Source of the DNA: Straminergon stramineum
Lineage: Eukaryota > Streptophyta > Bryopsida > Hypnales > Calliergonaceae
Length of the DNA: 64,000 bases
Assembly (NCBI GenBank): GCA_963920665.1
Contig: OY987265.1
Location: forward strand, 20,589,001 to 20,653,000
Reading direction: 5' to 3'
Positions 36,030 to 48,800 of the stretch are shown one piece after another (the first letter of the stretch is position 1; every line of letters starts with the position of its first letter). The notes under the pieces are model-generated. The model searched no databases, was not told the DNA's origin, and worked only from the letters and a program-made list of their open reading frames with translations. The position numbers and the translations under genes were made by a program.

Positions 36030-37070
36030 CTACAAATTGTAGCATGCAAAATACTAAACAAAACACTATGGCCTTGGAAAACTGTGTGAGCAACTCACAT
36101 TCATACTACCATTGCGCATAACAAGCAATGCAAATTGTTGTCACCACAAAGTTTAGAACCTGTAGATTGTCAACAATTATCATGAGGTTACTATTGTTTC
36201 ATGGATGCGTACATTAATTACCAATTTATCGCATCATTACGATGCACATGATTACTACAACAATTTGGCAATATTTTATAATCAATATTAACTATGTGGC
36301 TTCTATACGTTAATCAAATGAATGAAAAAGACTCAATTATGCATGTAAATTAGTTATCATTGTCAAGAATTTTACATGTGTTTCAATATATGGAAACAAT
36401 GATCGGAAATAACTGGCAGCTAGTTCAAAGTTAGCCAGTGGAATTGGTTAAAAAACTAGTTGCAATACGAAATCATTAGCCAAAAAACAATGGAAAATCC
36501 ATGTTTTTTAAAATTTTGAGTAGCAAATAAACTACTTAATTGGAATTTGTACTTGAAGAAGCGGTTCAATTTGGAAATTAAAGGAAAAGAACTAGTAAAA
36601 CTCAAAAAACTTCTTGAACGTTGTATGGGAAATCTATGACAATAATGTCATTGCTCTTTGTATTGTAATACCTTCTATTTACCAGTGCAATTACTAATAT
36701 ATAAATTGGAATGGATTCGAGTGTATATTAATCAACTGCTTTCATTTTGTAAATTGAGTTATTATATTCACTTATGTAGCTTCAAAATTAACTACAAAAA
36801 TAACAAAAGTAGCCATCAATGCTATGATTATTAGAAGCCATCAAACTTTAGCTTGAACTAAATCCAAAAATAGGCTAGTAGGAAACTTGATGGCATAATG
36901 AAGAAATCACTTCATTAGCACACAAATTTTAGCTTGAATTGGATCCATCAATAGGCCACAAAGGAACTTGATGACATAGTGATGGAATCACTTCATTGGC
37001 ACTTGATAGAAATGGAGGGTGGAGAGGCCCTTGTTATACTAAAATCCATTCAAAATCTTCCTAAATTCAA
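36030..37070. repeat. Inverted copy of the dispersed repeat at 13050-13960
   Basis: Read on the minus strand, blocks such as CATTCATTTGATTAACGTAT, TTAGAACYTGT and the GAAGTGATTNNNTCACTATG pair appear in the same order as at 13050-13960. The copy has the same duplicated block (near 36895-36925 and 36965-37000). It is non-coding. Confidence 0.5.
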
Positions 37071-37167
37071 ATGTACTTTTTAGTGTACATGAACTCTAAA
37101 ATATTCTTTCAAATAGTACTTTCTTTTCAAATTGTGGATTCTAGAGAACACTATAGACGTTTAAGGA

Positions 37168-38140
37168 TTAATCCCTAACGGCCCAAGGCTTTTTTGGGGT
37201 TAAAAACATCAATGCTTCTAAAGTGTTATAGGTATAAATGTCATTAAGGTATAGAAATCTAAGCTATACAATCTTGTAGTGTACATGTTGTAGATGATGT
37301 GAATTAAATTTGGAGTCATTTGGCTATATAGATTGCAAGATCATAATGTTTTAGTGTTGAAAAAGGATGATGAAATTTTCCTAGTAACACATTTGGAGGT
37401 GAAATTCGATTTCTAAACCTACTCAAATAAAAAAAACCTTGAATTATAAAGTGCCTAAAAAGCAACATACAAATTCATTGGTGAAAGAAACATTATTCAA
37501 ATGACTCACTGTATATGCAAAATGACTTTGAAATGTCAAAAAGTAGCAAAAAAACATCTAAGGCTGAAACTCCTCCTAAAAGCTCCTTAGACACTCATAA
37601 CTTCTTGAATTGATATGAAATTTTAACCAACAAAGTAGATTAGTATGTACAACTTTTTCAAAAACATTTCTTGGAAACAAACATTATATGAAGAAGAAAA
37701 AAGCCACCATAGTTCATCGCAATCCAAAAAGTATTGGATTTTGAACTTTGAATTGTTCCCAAACATTCAAAACAACTAGGATTGACATGAAAATTTTACC
37801 ACAATATCTAGACTTCAAGAGGAATGTAACCCAACAAAATTTGATTGAAAACTAACAATGGATGGAGGAGATACAAGCCCCCAAAGTTGTAGCCATCAAA
37901 ATATAGTTTGGTGAACTCAAATTGAACCAGTGAACTTCAAATGACTTACAAGAAATCAGTATACCTCGGATTGATCTAAAAATTTTACCACACATATAGA
38001 GGAGAGAACACAGATTTCACAACAAATTTTATTGAATTTCGACATCAGATACAAAAGTTGCAAAAGTTACAGCACTTCAAATTGGACTTCCAGACTATGC
38101 CTGAGGACACTTTTAGTCCCCTGGGGCGCTTAGGGGTTAA
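37168..38140 (+). mobile_element. TTAA-ended element, about 970 bp, upstream of RH3
   Basis: It starts TTAATCCCTAACGGCCCAAG and ends TGGGGCGCTTAGGGGTTAA. TTAA is intact at both ends. The internal block TATAGATTGCAAGATC is shared with the elements at 14388 and 22297. The right end lies 366 bp before the RH3 start codon, so it sits at the edge of that promoter. Confidence 0.55.
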
Positions 38141-38340
38141 GCGACAAATCGGGTGAGTGACTGAGTGATATTCAGCATGCTCTAAGTTAACTGAAAATGC
38201 CCTAAAGGTCCCAGCCGGCGGTAGCCAGCGGCAGTGGCCCCCAACCGTCAGACGTCTGCCCTCCGTCTGTGGAATCAACTTGTTCAAGGCCAAGGGGCAG
38301 CGCCGATTGTCGCTCTCGCCCACGCCATTCTCCGGCGTCC

Positions 38341-38506
38341 CTTTCTAGGGTTTGTCTCTCGTCCGCCATCGCCAAACTCGATCATGTCACCGCTCTAGCC
38401 CGCTCGCCGCTCTCTTCGGGAGCCACTGTGCGCTTGTGAGGTATTAGTCGGATTTTGATTTCAGAGTTTTTGGTCGAGGGTTTTGGGTTTTCAGGGTTTT
38501 GCGATC
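38341..38506 (+). promoter_or_regulatory. RH3 leader with telobox
   Basis: TAGGGTTT occurs at 38346, and G/T-rich GGGTTTTCAGGGTTTT precedes the ATG at 38507. Telobox motifs near the start site are common in plant genes for translation and organelle functions. The transcription start itself cannot be placed. Confidence 0.4.
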
Positions 38507-40702
38507 ATGGCGACGACCAAGAGGTGCACAGAGGCGGGGTTTAGGGTTTTATTGCGCGTGAGGGCGATTGCAGGGGTGGGAGCACAGCGGAGGGCGTTGA
38601 CGGTGGGCAGGAGTTTGGTGGGAAGCGATGAGGGGAATGGGTTGCAAGGGAGGGGTCTCTTTTTGGGAGGGGGCACGATGTGGGGGATGGAGCGTGCGAA
38701 TGGGTTGGCGTCGGAGATGGCCTTGATGCAGTCTTGGAGGGAGTTGTCTAGCCAGCCGGATCATTTGTTTGACGATGAGAGTTCGAGCTCGGAGGACGAG
38801 GAGGGTTTTGCGAAAGAAAGGAGTGCTCCCGGGAAGGGCGAGCTGGCGATTGATAGTTTGGGCGTTTCGTCTGCTATTGTGGATGCGCTTGCGAAGCGCG
38901 GAATTACACATTTGTTTCCCATTCAGAGGGCGGTTCTCGAGCCGGCGATGAAAGGGCAGGATCTCATTGCGAGGGCCAAGACGGGCACCGGTAAGACTCT
39001 TGCATTTGGAATTCCGATCATTCGTCATATCGTGGATGAGAACAGCCAGAATGCTCCGCGGCAAGGGCGATCGCCGAGGGCGTTGGTGCTGGCGCCGACT
39101 CGGGAGCTCGCCAAGCAGGTGGAGCGAGAGTTTCACGAATCGGCGCCAATGCTGTCGACTGTGTGTGTGTATGGAGGTGTCTCGATCGCCTTGCAACAAC
39201 GCCAGCTTGATAGAGGCGTGGATGTTGCGGTTGGTACGCCCGGCCGCATTATTGACCTAATTGACAGGGGTACCTTAAGATTGGCGGATGTTCACTTCTT
39301 GGTCTTGGACGAGGCCGACTCGATGCTTTCAGTAGGATTCGAGGAAGATGTTGAGCGTATTTTGCAGCAGCTTCCGAAGAAACGACAGAGTATGCTGTTT
39401 TCCGCAACGATACCGAAATGGGTGAAAGAACTCTCTCGCAAGTACCTCAACAGACCTTTGACTATCGACCTGGTTGGCGACGCTGACGACAAGCTGGCGG
39501 AAGGTGTTAAAAACTTAGCCATTCAGATTCCTACAACTGCCAAGCGATCCATTCTCAATGATTTAATTACGGTACATGGGAAAACGGGGAAGACGATTGT
39601 TTTTACGCAGACGAAGCGGGATGCGGATGAAGTTGCAATGGCTATGGGCAATTTGGTCTCTTGTGGGGCCTTGCACGGTGATATTACGCAAATACAGAGA
39701 GAGAAGACATTGCAAGCTTTTCGGGACGGAAAGATTGCTGTACTGGTTGCGACTGATGTTGCTGCACGAGGGCTCGATGTTCCCAATGTGGATCTCATCA
39801 TCCATTACGAGATTCCAAACGATGCCGAGACTTTTGTTCATCGGACAGGCCGGACAGGTCGCGCTGGCAAGACAGGAACCAACATACTCATGTTCACAAG
39901 TCAACAAGCACGAACCATGCGTACGATTGAGAGCAGTGTCAAGTGCAAGTTTCAGATGATCGGAGCGCCACATGTCAAGGATGTTATGCGAGCTAGCTTT
40001 GAGCAGGTCAAGGGTGTTCTTGACCATGTGGATTCTAGTTTGGCTGATGAGTTCCGTCCTACTGCAGAATCTCTCCTCGAAGAGAGAGGTCCGGAGGTGT
40101 TTGCTGCTGCTCTTGCTCACATGAGTGGCTTCAGTCAACTGCCTCCAAGTCGATCGCTTCTGACCTACGAACCAGGTATGACGACAGTAAGGTTGGTGCG
40201 GACAGGCAGCTCTCCTCCATTGAATCCACGCGCTGTGAGCGGAGTCCTTTCTAGCATTTCACGATCAGCAGCTGATAGTGTTGGCAAGATTTGCATCATC
40301 GACGACCAATCGGTCAATGGAGCTGTTTTCGATTTGCCGGACAATGTGGCGAGAGAAATTCTCACGTTACCCACCCGCGAAGAGGACAAATTCGATGTGC
40401 CTACAAAACTTCCAAGAATACCAATCGAAGAGGGCAGAGGAGGACGCAGTTCGGATATGTTCGGCCGCTTCGGACATGGGTCTTCACCGCGCCAAGGCTC
40501 AGCTGATAGGGGGAATGATCGATTCGGCAGATTTTCTTCACCGCGCTCATCGTCGTCTGAGAAGTTTGGCAGATTCTCTTCAGACAGGGGCGGTGACAAG
40601 CCATTTTCAGGAACATGTCATGTATGCGGCCAACGGGGACACCGGGCTAACGATTGTCCCTCAGCAGGAGGTCGAAGCAAGCGCAGTGGCTGGGGAGGGT
40701 GA
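38507..40702 (+). CDS. RH3: DEAD-box RNA helicase, RH3 type (organellar)
   Basis: ATP-dependent RNA helicase. In flowering plants RH3 acts in chloroplasts in group II intron splicing and large-subunit ribosome assembly. It is one open exon of 731 aa. The N-terminal 50 residues are rich in Arg and poor in acidic residues, as in an organelle transit peptide, followed by an acidic Ser/Glu run (89-99). Motifs are Q (GITHLFPIQ, 132-140), AKTGTGKT (157-164), PTRELA (197-202), TPGR (244-247), DEAD (268-271), SAT (299-301), RGLDVPNVD (421-429) and HRTGRTGR (445-452). The region 500-622 contains [12 protein letters not shown] and the GUCT domain. Three FGRF repeats (652-690) precede a CCHC knuckle (C704, C707, H712, C717). 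The GUCT and knuckle separate it from the mitochondrial RH9/RH53 group. The ATG in GCGATCATGG was chosen; no ATG lies upstream in frame. It has no introns, unlike its neighbours. Confidence 0.92.
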   Translation: MATTKRCTEAGFRVLLRVRAIAGVGAQRRALTVGRSLVGSDEGNGLQGRGLFLGGGTMWGMERANGLASEMALMQSWRELSSQPDHLFDDESSSSEDEEGFAKERSAPGKGELAIDSLGVSSAIVDALAKRGITHLFPIQRAVLEPAMKGQDLIARAKTGTGKTLAFGIPIIRHIVDENSQNAPRQGRSPRALVLAPTRELAKQVEREFHESAPMLSTVCVYGGVSIALQQRQLDRGVDVAVGTPGRIIDLIDRGTLRLADVHFLVLDEADSMLSVGFEEDVERILQQLPKKRQSMLFSATIPKWVKELSRKYLNRPLTIDLVGDADDKLAEGVKNLAIQIPTTAKRSILNDLITVHGKTGKTIVFTQTKRDADEVAMAMGNLVSCGALHGDITQIQREKTLQAFRDGKIAVLVATDVAARGLDVPNVDLIIHYEIPNDAETFVHRTGRTGRAGKTGTNILMFTSQQARTMRTIESSVKCKFQMIGAPHVKDVMRASFEQVKGVLDHVDSSLADEFRPTAESLLEERGPEVFAAALAHMSGFSQLPPSRSLLTYEPGMTTVRLVRTGSSPPLNPRAVSGVLSSISRSAADSVGKICIIDDQSVNGAVFDLPDNVAREILTLPTREEDKFDVPTKLPRIPIEEGRGGRSSDMFGRFGHGSSPRQGSADRGNDRFGRFSSPRSSSSEKFGRFSSDRGGDKPFSGTCHVCGQRGHRANDCPSAGGRSKRSGWGG

Positions 40703-43700
40703 AGTGAAGATCTCCGCTGGCTGAATCCAGTGGTTTGACACTTGAAATATACATCAATCCCCTCCTTAAACTTATTTACTCCATTTTTCCATAGTGTAGC
40801 GTTGAAAATCGACCCAGTTGCCATTATACGATGACGAGGCACTGAGACAGTAGATTAAGGCAAGCACTACTAGAAGGCCATGAGGAATTTATTGATGTAA
40901 CGGAGCAGGTATTCCCTCAGTTGCAGAGGTTTGCAGGTGGGAACTAGTACCAGAATGCTACCCACGAGTAGACCCGATCAGACCCTCTCTCGTGTAGCAC
41001 ATCGATCCTGTAGCGTCATATACATGTCGGAGCTAAGCACTGATAATCAATTATTGCCAGCGGATGTGGTACTGGCTGATAATCCCTTTCACCCTTCTGT
41101 ATTTTGTGGTACGCGTCGTCATTGTCCTTTAGGGATCTCGGTATTGGAATTACCTCACCTTAATTGTTGTACCTTTTCGAAACTTGCTGCCCGGAAACAG
41201 TGAAGATTCTGTTTGTAAGATTTTTCCTCTGCTCGCATGTTTGTTGATGATTTTTGTGCGAGGATGGTCCAGTATTTCATAGACGTCATGACGTATTTGC
41301 TGCCGTAATGCTTTGTAGTGTTTGATGAACGTAATGTTACGAGACTTCGAAATGGGTAGTGTCGTCGATTCCCCCAGTTCTTACTACGGATTTCGTTAAC
41401 TCCCATAATAGTTGAAGTCGCAAGAGAGGCTATGGATTTAATGTTCGATTCTTCTCCATAGCTCCAATATGAATGGATCCGAAGTGATTTACATGGATTT
41501 TCCTGTGACCATCAATAATATGATTCAAGCATCTCAATGGACTCTTTGGACGATGGCTGCATATTGTTGTGAAACAAGCACACGGGATTTTAAGGCACTT
41601 GTCCATCAAACAGTGATGAGACCCCAGACATGCTGATGAAGCAGGCGTCAGATAGGAGCTAAAGACTATTTTCTGAAATTAATCAAGGCCGCAGTTCGGC
41701 TCATTTGAACTGAGCTTAAGCATCGCCCGCCTGCTTCACCACGACACGATCCACTTAGAGAACTCCGAAGGCATCACTGTCGCTCAGCAAAACAAATACT
41801 CCGTAATTGTTCTCAACAACTCTCACATGAAGTCGCTGATGGTGTAAATCTCAGAAGGAAGGCAGTTCGGTCCTAGACAATCACTGATATTCTCAAGCAA
41901 TCCTGTTGCAGGAACCTTCTTCATCATGGATTACACCGACACTGACATGCAACAGGACAAACTTGGACTAACAAGATCTCAGAGTCCTAGGAATCATCAT
42001 ATAGGCAATACCACTCATACATGCTTGTCATTGTTTTGACATTATCCACCTCGATAACAATTGATCCAAAGAAGGTTAAAAGAAACACTGATAAGAAACA
42101 TACAAAAAGTTCCTCAACGAAGAGAACCATCTCTAACCTTCACAATAATGAATCCACAACTGTGACTTCTTCAAGATGACGGCAGAACTGAAAACTTATG
42201 CGACTGTACCCCAAACGCACTATCAAACAAAGAAGAAACACAAGAACTGGAGACTAATGCCCAGTTCTGGTGCAGCATTGTAACGGAAGCCAGAAACAAG
42301 TGCCGGTGTAAGACAAAATCAAACAGGAATCAAACTGGTGGTGCAAACTTCCAAACGACTCGAAATCCTGGCAACTGAAAACTTTAGCATTAGCATTACA
42401 ATTACGGCAATACGAAAGGCTACAAGTCACTGGCACGAAAGTGAAACCGGCCTAATAAGATGACTGAAAGAACTCCAAAGAGAAGCGCAGTTCCACGTCT
42501 AACTGTAGGGATGGATATTTGGGAAGTGAAGTGAGTTAAATGAGAAAATTGAAAAGCAAAATGTAAAAAATAGGAGAGCACAACGTGGGAGAAAGAAAAA
42601 AAGAAAGACCAACCATAAGTCCACCCTTCACCAAGTCTTCATGCTCAAATTGGACATCACTGGCCTTTACGTCCTCATGTCCATGCTTTGGACATTCCAA
42701 TCCAACCATCTAATGACGGCCATCCTTCGCAAGGGCCTCTGTGTGCTTCAACACTTGGCGAAGCTTGGAGTAGTTGAAAGGTGGAATTTCACTCTTTGCA
42801 CACACCATTTTTGCTTGCATATGATGTGCAAGCTTCTTTATGATCTCACTAAACATGGAGATGATAAATGCGGGTGTTGGCCTCTAAGTTCCACAACTTG
42901 AGGTTCAAATGACACGGGAACCTCACTCCACGCATGTGAGCATTTGCGAGGAGGCAAGGAAGAAATTACAAGAAGAGCAAGGCCTAGAAGAAGGCGAAAT
43001 TCCAATGGACAAGGAATAGACAGAGGCATAGCCTGAGAGTATATATCATCACATTATTTACAGTACAGACTGTACATTATTAGTATAGGAGCCTGACAAA
43101 TTTTACTCCGTATGCCAGTTGGAGTTCAAAGATTGGTTTTGATTGTTGCTACTAACTCTATTGTTTCTTGGTTTTCTCCCCAGGCCATTTGAGGCTGGGG
43201 CTTTGTACCATTGCAATGAAATTCTGATTCATTTGTTTCAAAAAAATTAATTTAATTGGTTTTGGCAGTACCGACAGTACAAAACGAGTACACTGTTCAT
43301 TTTGCAAATGCACACCGTCTTCGCTTTGGATGGACCTATGACCACCTTCTCAAACTCTTCAAAGTTTCTCTCTATCGATGCTCCCATATGGTTAAAATTT
43401 GTAGTATTTATATTGTAGAGATGTAATTACATATCCTATGTAAGTCTTTAAAATTTCAAGATCTGTTTTGTGAAAATTTGAGAATACTATGAATTTTGAA
43501 GAAAAGTGAAAAAAATTCATATAAAAACAAACATGCTTAGAAGATTTGAAAGTTTCCCTACAATTTTGTGTTTATTATAATGTATTGTACAACATCATGG
43601 TGAAAATCAATTTACCATGCCATTCTAAAATCAAAATAATTAACTCTATACTATTGTGGACCCAAAGTTCAAATAGCAATAATATACTCAATTTTTAGAA

Positions 43701-44600
43701 AATTTAGAAAAATTTCAAATTGGAAGAAAAACTAGACTTAATAGGCTTCATTAGTTGAACCCAAATTTGAAAGAAATCACTTTTTTGACTAAAATTTAAA
43801 TAAAGAGAAAGGACCAAAAATTGCCAAAACACACTACACAATGATCCATGGATGTGCCATTTCCTTGTGTCTATGGAAAGGAAAAAAAATCATTAGAAGG
43901 AAAAATTCAACACCATTCATTGAAAATGATTCTATCAAATTTTTCTTAAAATTGAATGAAAAAAAATACTTTTCCTCATCCTAGAGGCCTTTTTGAAATC
44001 ATCCGAAAGAAAGAAAAAATCGCCTCTCATGTGCTTTAGGGATTGAATTTATCCTTGAAAAGGACAAACCATACCCTAGGGGCATTACTGCATTATAAAA
44101 TGTCAAACCTGAATTTCATATTGTTCTTGGTTTTAATTTGTCTTCAAGATTGACTAAGAAATTGGAGCCCCAATAATCTACTTTTTATTCAATTTCAATT
44201 TTTTTTCGAAAACTGTTAAAATTATAATTTTTGTGAAACTTTGGAGGTTGTATCTGGAAAGCTTAAAATATACTCTCTCTATCTCAAAATTATATATGTG
44301 TTTTCTTTGTAAAATACAAAGCACATACCAATATTATTTTGAGAAAAAGGGAGTACCACTTTTTGAACTTTTCTATGGAATTTTTCTTAGTGTAAGCTCA
44401 AAGAGTACATCAATTATACCATGATTTTTTTATCACTATCATCTCCATTTTTCTACAAACTTCATACTATTTGAATCATTTTAGTAATTATTATGATTTT
44501 ATAAAGAATTTACTTAAAAAATAATATATAATTCATTTCAATACTTCTAATTATGAAAAAATGAAGTTAAACTATTCCTTGATAAAAAAATAACCTTTTA
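40703..44600. other. Intergenic region downstream of RH3
   Basis: The 3' UTR of RH3 should occupy the first few hundred bases. No other gene is supportable. The 42641-42901 frame has no motif. A retroposon-like tail is annotated separately at 43150-43250. Confidence 0.5.
43150..43250 (+). mobile_element. Candidate retroposon 3' end
   Basis: The sequence GGCTTTGTACCATTGCAATG then AAATTCTGATTCATTTGTTTCAAAAAA resembles the 3' ends of plant LINE-type retroposons. It shares GCAATGAAATTC, with similar flanks, with 61470-61575. The upstream extent is unknown. Confidence 0.35.
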
Positions 44601-44604
44601 ATTT

Positions 44605-44684
44605 CCTTGGTCCTTTAGGGGTTTAAATACACCTTTTAAAAATTTATTTTTGAAAGGTATATTTAAACCCCTAAAGGACCAAAG
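44605..44684. repeat. Back-to-back terminal motifs forming an imperfect palindrome
   Basis: CTTGGTCCTTTAGGGGTTTAA (left) is followed after about 36 bp by its inverse TTAAACCCCTAAAGGACCAAA. With the spacer the arms pair over about 36 bp with two or three mismatches. The motif is the same as the ends of the TTAA elements, but in outward rather than inward order, so it is either the abutting ends of two elements or a short foldback element. Confidence 0.7.
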
Positions 44685-45886
44685 AGCCCACTTAGGACTT
44701 TTCAAGAACTTGGGTAACCTATGTTGACTTCATAATTTGGAAGTTTTGCATGAAATTTTTAGGATGGATGCTACTCGTCATAATTTACATGTGTAGCTTT
44801 GTTTCTTGTCATTCTAATATATTTTGCAAAGTTAGAAGTTTTTACAATTTATTAGTCAATATCAAACCAAGCAACAAAAAATGGATATGTGCTACAAGAA
44901 TATTAATTATTTTTTAGGGATTGTTTAGAATGATACCTACTCTAAAATATTGAACCATTAAATTCCAAATAATGAAGTAAAATTTATGAGGATTTTTATT
45001 TTGTAGGCAAATGAATGAAGTTAGAAAAAAAATATATAGTTATCTTTTTCTCTCAATTTTGAAAAGTTTCAAATAAAAATAAAAGTAACAATATGAATTT
45101 TACACTAGGGCATTATCACCATTGGGATAAATAATGTTCAATTTCTTGTAAAAGTTATTAGTAGATTTGTTTTTACTTTCATTTAGTGTGACTGCTTCTA
45201 TTTTACAATTTTTTTTAAAGATGAGTATGAAAGTTTTTTGGTTAAGATTTTTTACTGATGTTTTCAACCTATTTTCAAACATATTGAATACCAGTAAATG
45301 CACTTTACATGATATAGGAGTTTTTTTCTAAAAATGTTGAAAGACAAAATTGCACCTTTTGTTCTTGTTTCTTGAATCTACCTTGAAATTGATTTAACCC
45401 TTTAAAAATGGACTTGTGACCATGGAAATCATCCCTCTTGAAACCAAGTGACATCATCAACTTTAAAAAACCCAAAAACATTCATTTGGAGTCAAACTAC
45501 TATAGAAGATCTCCCCTTTCCACCCCTAATTCCAAGGACGAACAATTGCATTTTTGTCCTACACAAGATAATTCCTTCTCATTCATCAAACAAAAACCAT
45601 CCGCAGCCTCATTTATGGGCTAAAACTTCATTCAAACTTCATGTGAGACCCCAAATGAACAAACTCTTAATTTACGCCAACCCAAGACTCTTTTCTTGGA
45701 GGTCCTCTCTCAACCGGACCGTAATCCAGCTGCCAACAGGAGATCGCCACGTGGAAGGAGACTTGTTTGGGGGGACTTCGCATCCTTGAAGATGTGAATC
45801 ATCTTCGGCACAATCAGAGGGTGAGCCCTTTGAAACAAGACGGCAGGTTGCAGCTCTTGTTATTTTTATTTCTCAGGATAACGGCT
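44685..45886. other. Upstream region of PPOX2
   Basis: AT-rich to about 45480, then GC rises toward the start codon at 45887. The frames at 45438-45789 lack motifs. The core promoter is presumably within 45650-45880 but no element is distinct. Confidence 0.45.
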
Positions 45887-48800
45887 ATGGCGGATTCGGG
45901 GTCCAAAGGTACGTACATGCAGTTTCAGGTTCTCTTCGTTTCTTCTATTTTCGATAATGTTGGAGATCAGATTGATTGTCTTCGAGTGTATCTCTGTTTT
46001 TGTCCTTCGCGAGTCTGGTGAGCTCAATTGAGTGCTGCGGGTTCAAGTTTCATTGATTTTCTGTCTAGACAATTCATGCGGAAAGCTAATGAAAAGATTC
46101 TGTGTGTCATTAAATAATCGGACCAGAACCAATTGAGGCCTTTCGAAGTTGCTTGTCGCTCTCTGGTGCGCGCGTTTAAGTGAAGGTTGCGACCAAATTG
46201 ACGATGGGGGATTGATGGTGCTTCCCTCTGAGTGGATTCTAGACGTTTAGGGTTTAGGAAGCTTGAGAAATCTAAAGGTCTTGGAGAGTCCCCGAGCCTG
46301 CATTGTGTGATGAATTATTCATATTCCAACAATGCCCCATAGGTTTGCCACTGATGCTATCATTGCGTTCGTGGGCACCGAACTTGTGGAGAGGGTTATT
46401 TTAATCGAGTTGTAATTCATTCAAATAGAAATGGATGTTTCAGATTTCCATCTTCAGTGATTGCGTTAGTGAAAAGCCTGCGAGAAAAATTTATCAGAAC
46501 CGGTCATAGTTATGGCAAATTAATCGTCCACTTGACATACTTTTTTAATATCTAGAGGGCCAAGAAGCCCAGAGTGCGCCTCACGTTTTTATTAGCTGTT
46601 TTGAGTAGGTCATGGCGAGACTTTCGTTTGTTGTATTTGATTCAGTTTGCGACATACACATGCAATGTTTTTCTTGGATTCTGGTGATATCAATTTTGGA
46701 CCCATTTGAATTTTACTTTTCAAAATATAATTAGTCAGAATGGTCATTTTAATTCGAGGGATCTTTGTTACTTTAAAGGTTAAGACAAAGGCTTATGAAA
46801 AATTCTGGATCCCAAATCTCACAAACTTATCGTGATTGGCTCGCAGAACGGTCTCTTGGTTCTGTGGCAGTTGTTGGAGCTGGTGTCAGGTACTCAGAAT
46901 CCTTAGACCTTTTAAACCTCTAGAGGACCAAGAAACTCAATATTGGTCACGTCTTTTGTAGCAGTTTTGAGTAGGTCATGAGGGGGCTTTCGTTTGTCCA
47001 ATTTAAAAAAATTATTTGACCATTGTTATTAATGTTATTAATTAATTCTGGTGATATAAAATCTGTCCCCATTGAAGTTCTATTTTTCACAGTATAAACA
47101 ATCAAATTGGTCATTTTCAAAGCATGAATCCTTGGTTCTTTAGGGGTTAAACTCAGTTTTTTGTTGGACTGTGATCACTTTATGAGAGGTATTGATGTTT
47201 TTCTTTTTCTTGAACGAAGTGGGCTGGCAGCAGCATATCGGCTACGGTCTGAAGGGGTTGCGGTCACCGTCTTTGAGGCCCAGGATGCAGTTGGTGGGAA
47301 GATACAGAGTTACTCGAAAGATGGTCTCATTTGGGAGAAGGGTCCCAACACTATGGTATTTTATGCACCGGATCCCATTACTTCTGAGTAATTGAGTCTC
47401 AGTTTCGATAGCCTTACGACCACGAATAGGATTACATTCTGGTTGTTCTTTCAAGCATGATACTGCAAGCATCCGAATCTGAAAACGAAAGCAACTTCGT
47501 TTGTGATATGGCAGATTGAGACTGAACCCGAAGTCACCTCCTTGCTCGACCAGCTCGGATTGAGAGACAAGCAGCAATGGGTATCATCTCAAATTCTTTT
47601 GGGTTGTGAAGCTGTCTTGACTTTATTCCATTTTATACATCATGGCTGAGATTTCTTACGAGTTTCTGGAACATAACCCCTTTGTGCCTGAATGGTCAAA
47701 AGTGACTGCATTGGAATGAACGAAAGCATTTAGGATCAAGAAAGGTAACAATATGCTCCGACAACATCAAGAATTACATCCTACATTTTTTAATGCTTTA
47801 ATTATTTCTTGAATATTGCTACAGTTGACTATTACCTCTCAAAGTGAAATTTCTATTTTTTTTAAGTTGGGCACTGAGGGGGTTAATGTTAGTTTGTGTG
47901 AGGATTTTAGTCTGAGCTTGTCCTGCATTTGGATCTTTAGATGTGTTTGATAGGACATCGTTCAACTTCTTCTTACGCTGGTATCTTTTCGTAGACGAAT
48001 GTGAATAGCTCATAAATTTGATGAATGTTTCTCTTGTTGCGGTCATAGCCTGTGATGCAGAACAAGCGTTATGTTGTGAGGGACGGAAAGCCCCTACTGG
48101 TGTGTCTTCTCACACTTTTTGAGTGTTCAATTAAACATCTTGGATGTGCTTTGGATGAGACAGAGGGATTAATTTGTGGTGGTTTTGCAGTTGCCTTCTA
48201 ATCCTCTGGGCCTTATCACTACGAAGCTTCTTTCTGCTCAATCTAAGGTTAACCTCCTACAACGCACCCTTTAGTTTTGAGACTAGGCCATAAATATTCC
48301 TGGCTTTCAAGATCTTGGTCAGTAATTTGTGTGGTTATTAAGTTAAGCCATCACAAAAGGTTTTCGTATTGTACATCCGCTAGTCTTCAACTCTTCATGG
48401 GTTGGCACCTTTGTTTAACTGACCTAGTTGGGGTATTTATAACCTTTTTCCTTCTTGCATGTAGTTTCAAATCTTTTTAGAGCCATTTCTTTGGAAGAGG
48501 AAAGAAACTTCAACAACTGATTCATCCAGTGGACGAGATCCGTCTCGAGATGAAAGGTTCGAAACAATCAATTGCCTGGTCTGTTGTGCTGTCATTATTG
48601 CCTTGTTTTTGAGTAGGGAACTGCGAAATCAAGTTGACGAGTATAACTGGAAATGATGTCCATTTAATATCCGTCCTAGAAGCGACTGTCTCAATTTAAA
48701 TTTTATTACTTCTATGAGATCGTAATGGAGTTTGTCATGAAATGCAGTGTCGCGGATTTTTTTACGAGACATTTTGGTCGTGAGGTGAGCTTTCTTCATT

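Noticed and set aside
38507..40702. Assignment of the helicase to the mitochondrial RH9/RH53 group
   Set aside because: The GUCT region, [12 protein letters not shown] block and CCHC knuckle are RH3 features not found in RH9/RH53.
46890..47219. Introner-type elements creating the introns themselves
   Set aside because: Splice sites lie outside the element ends by 22-69 bp, and the remaining intron is of normal size, so the elements entered existing introns.
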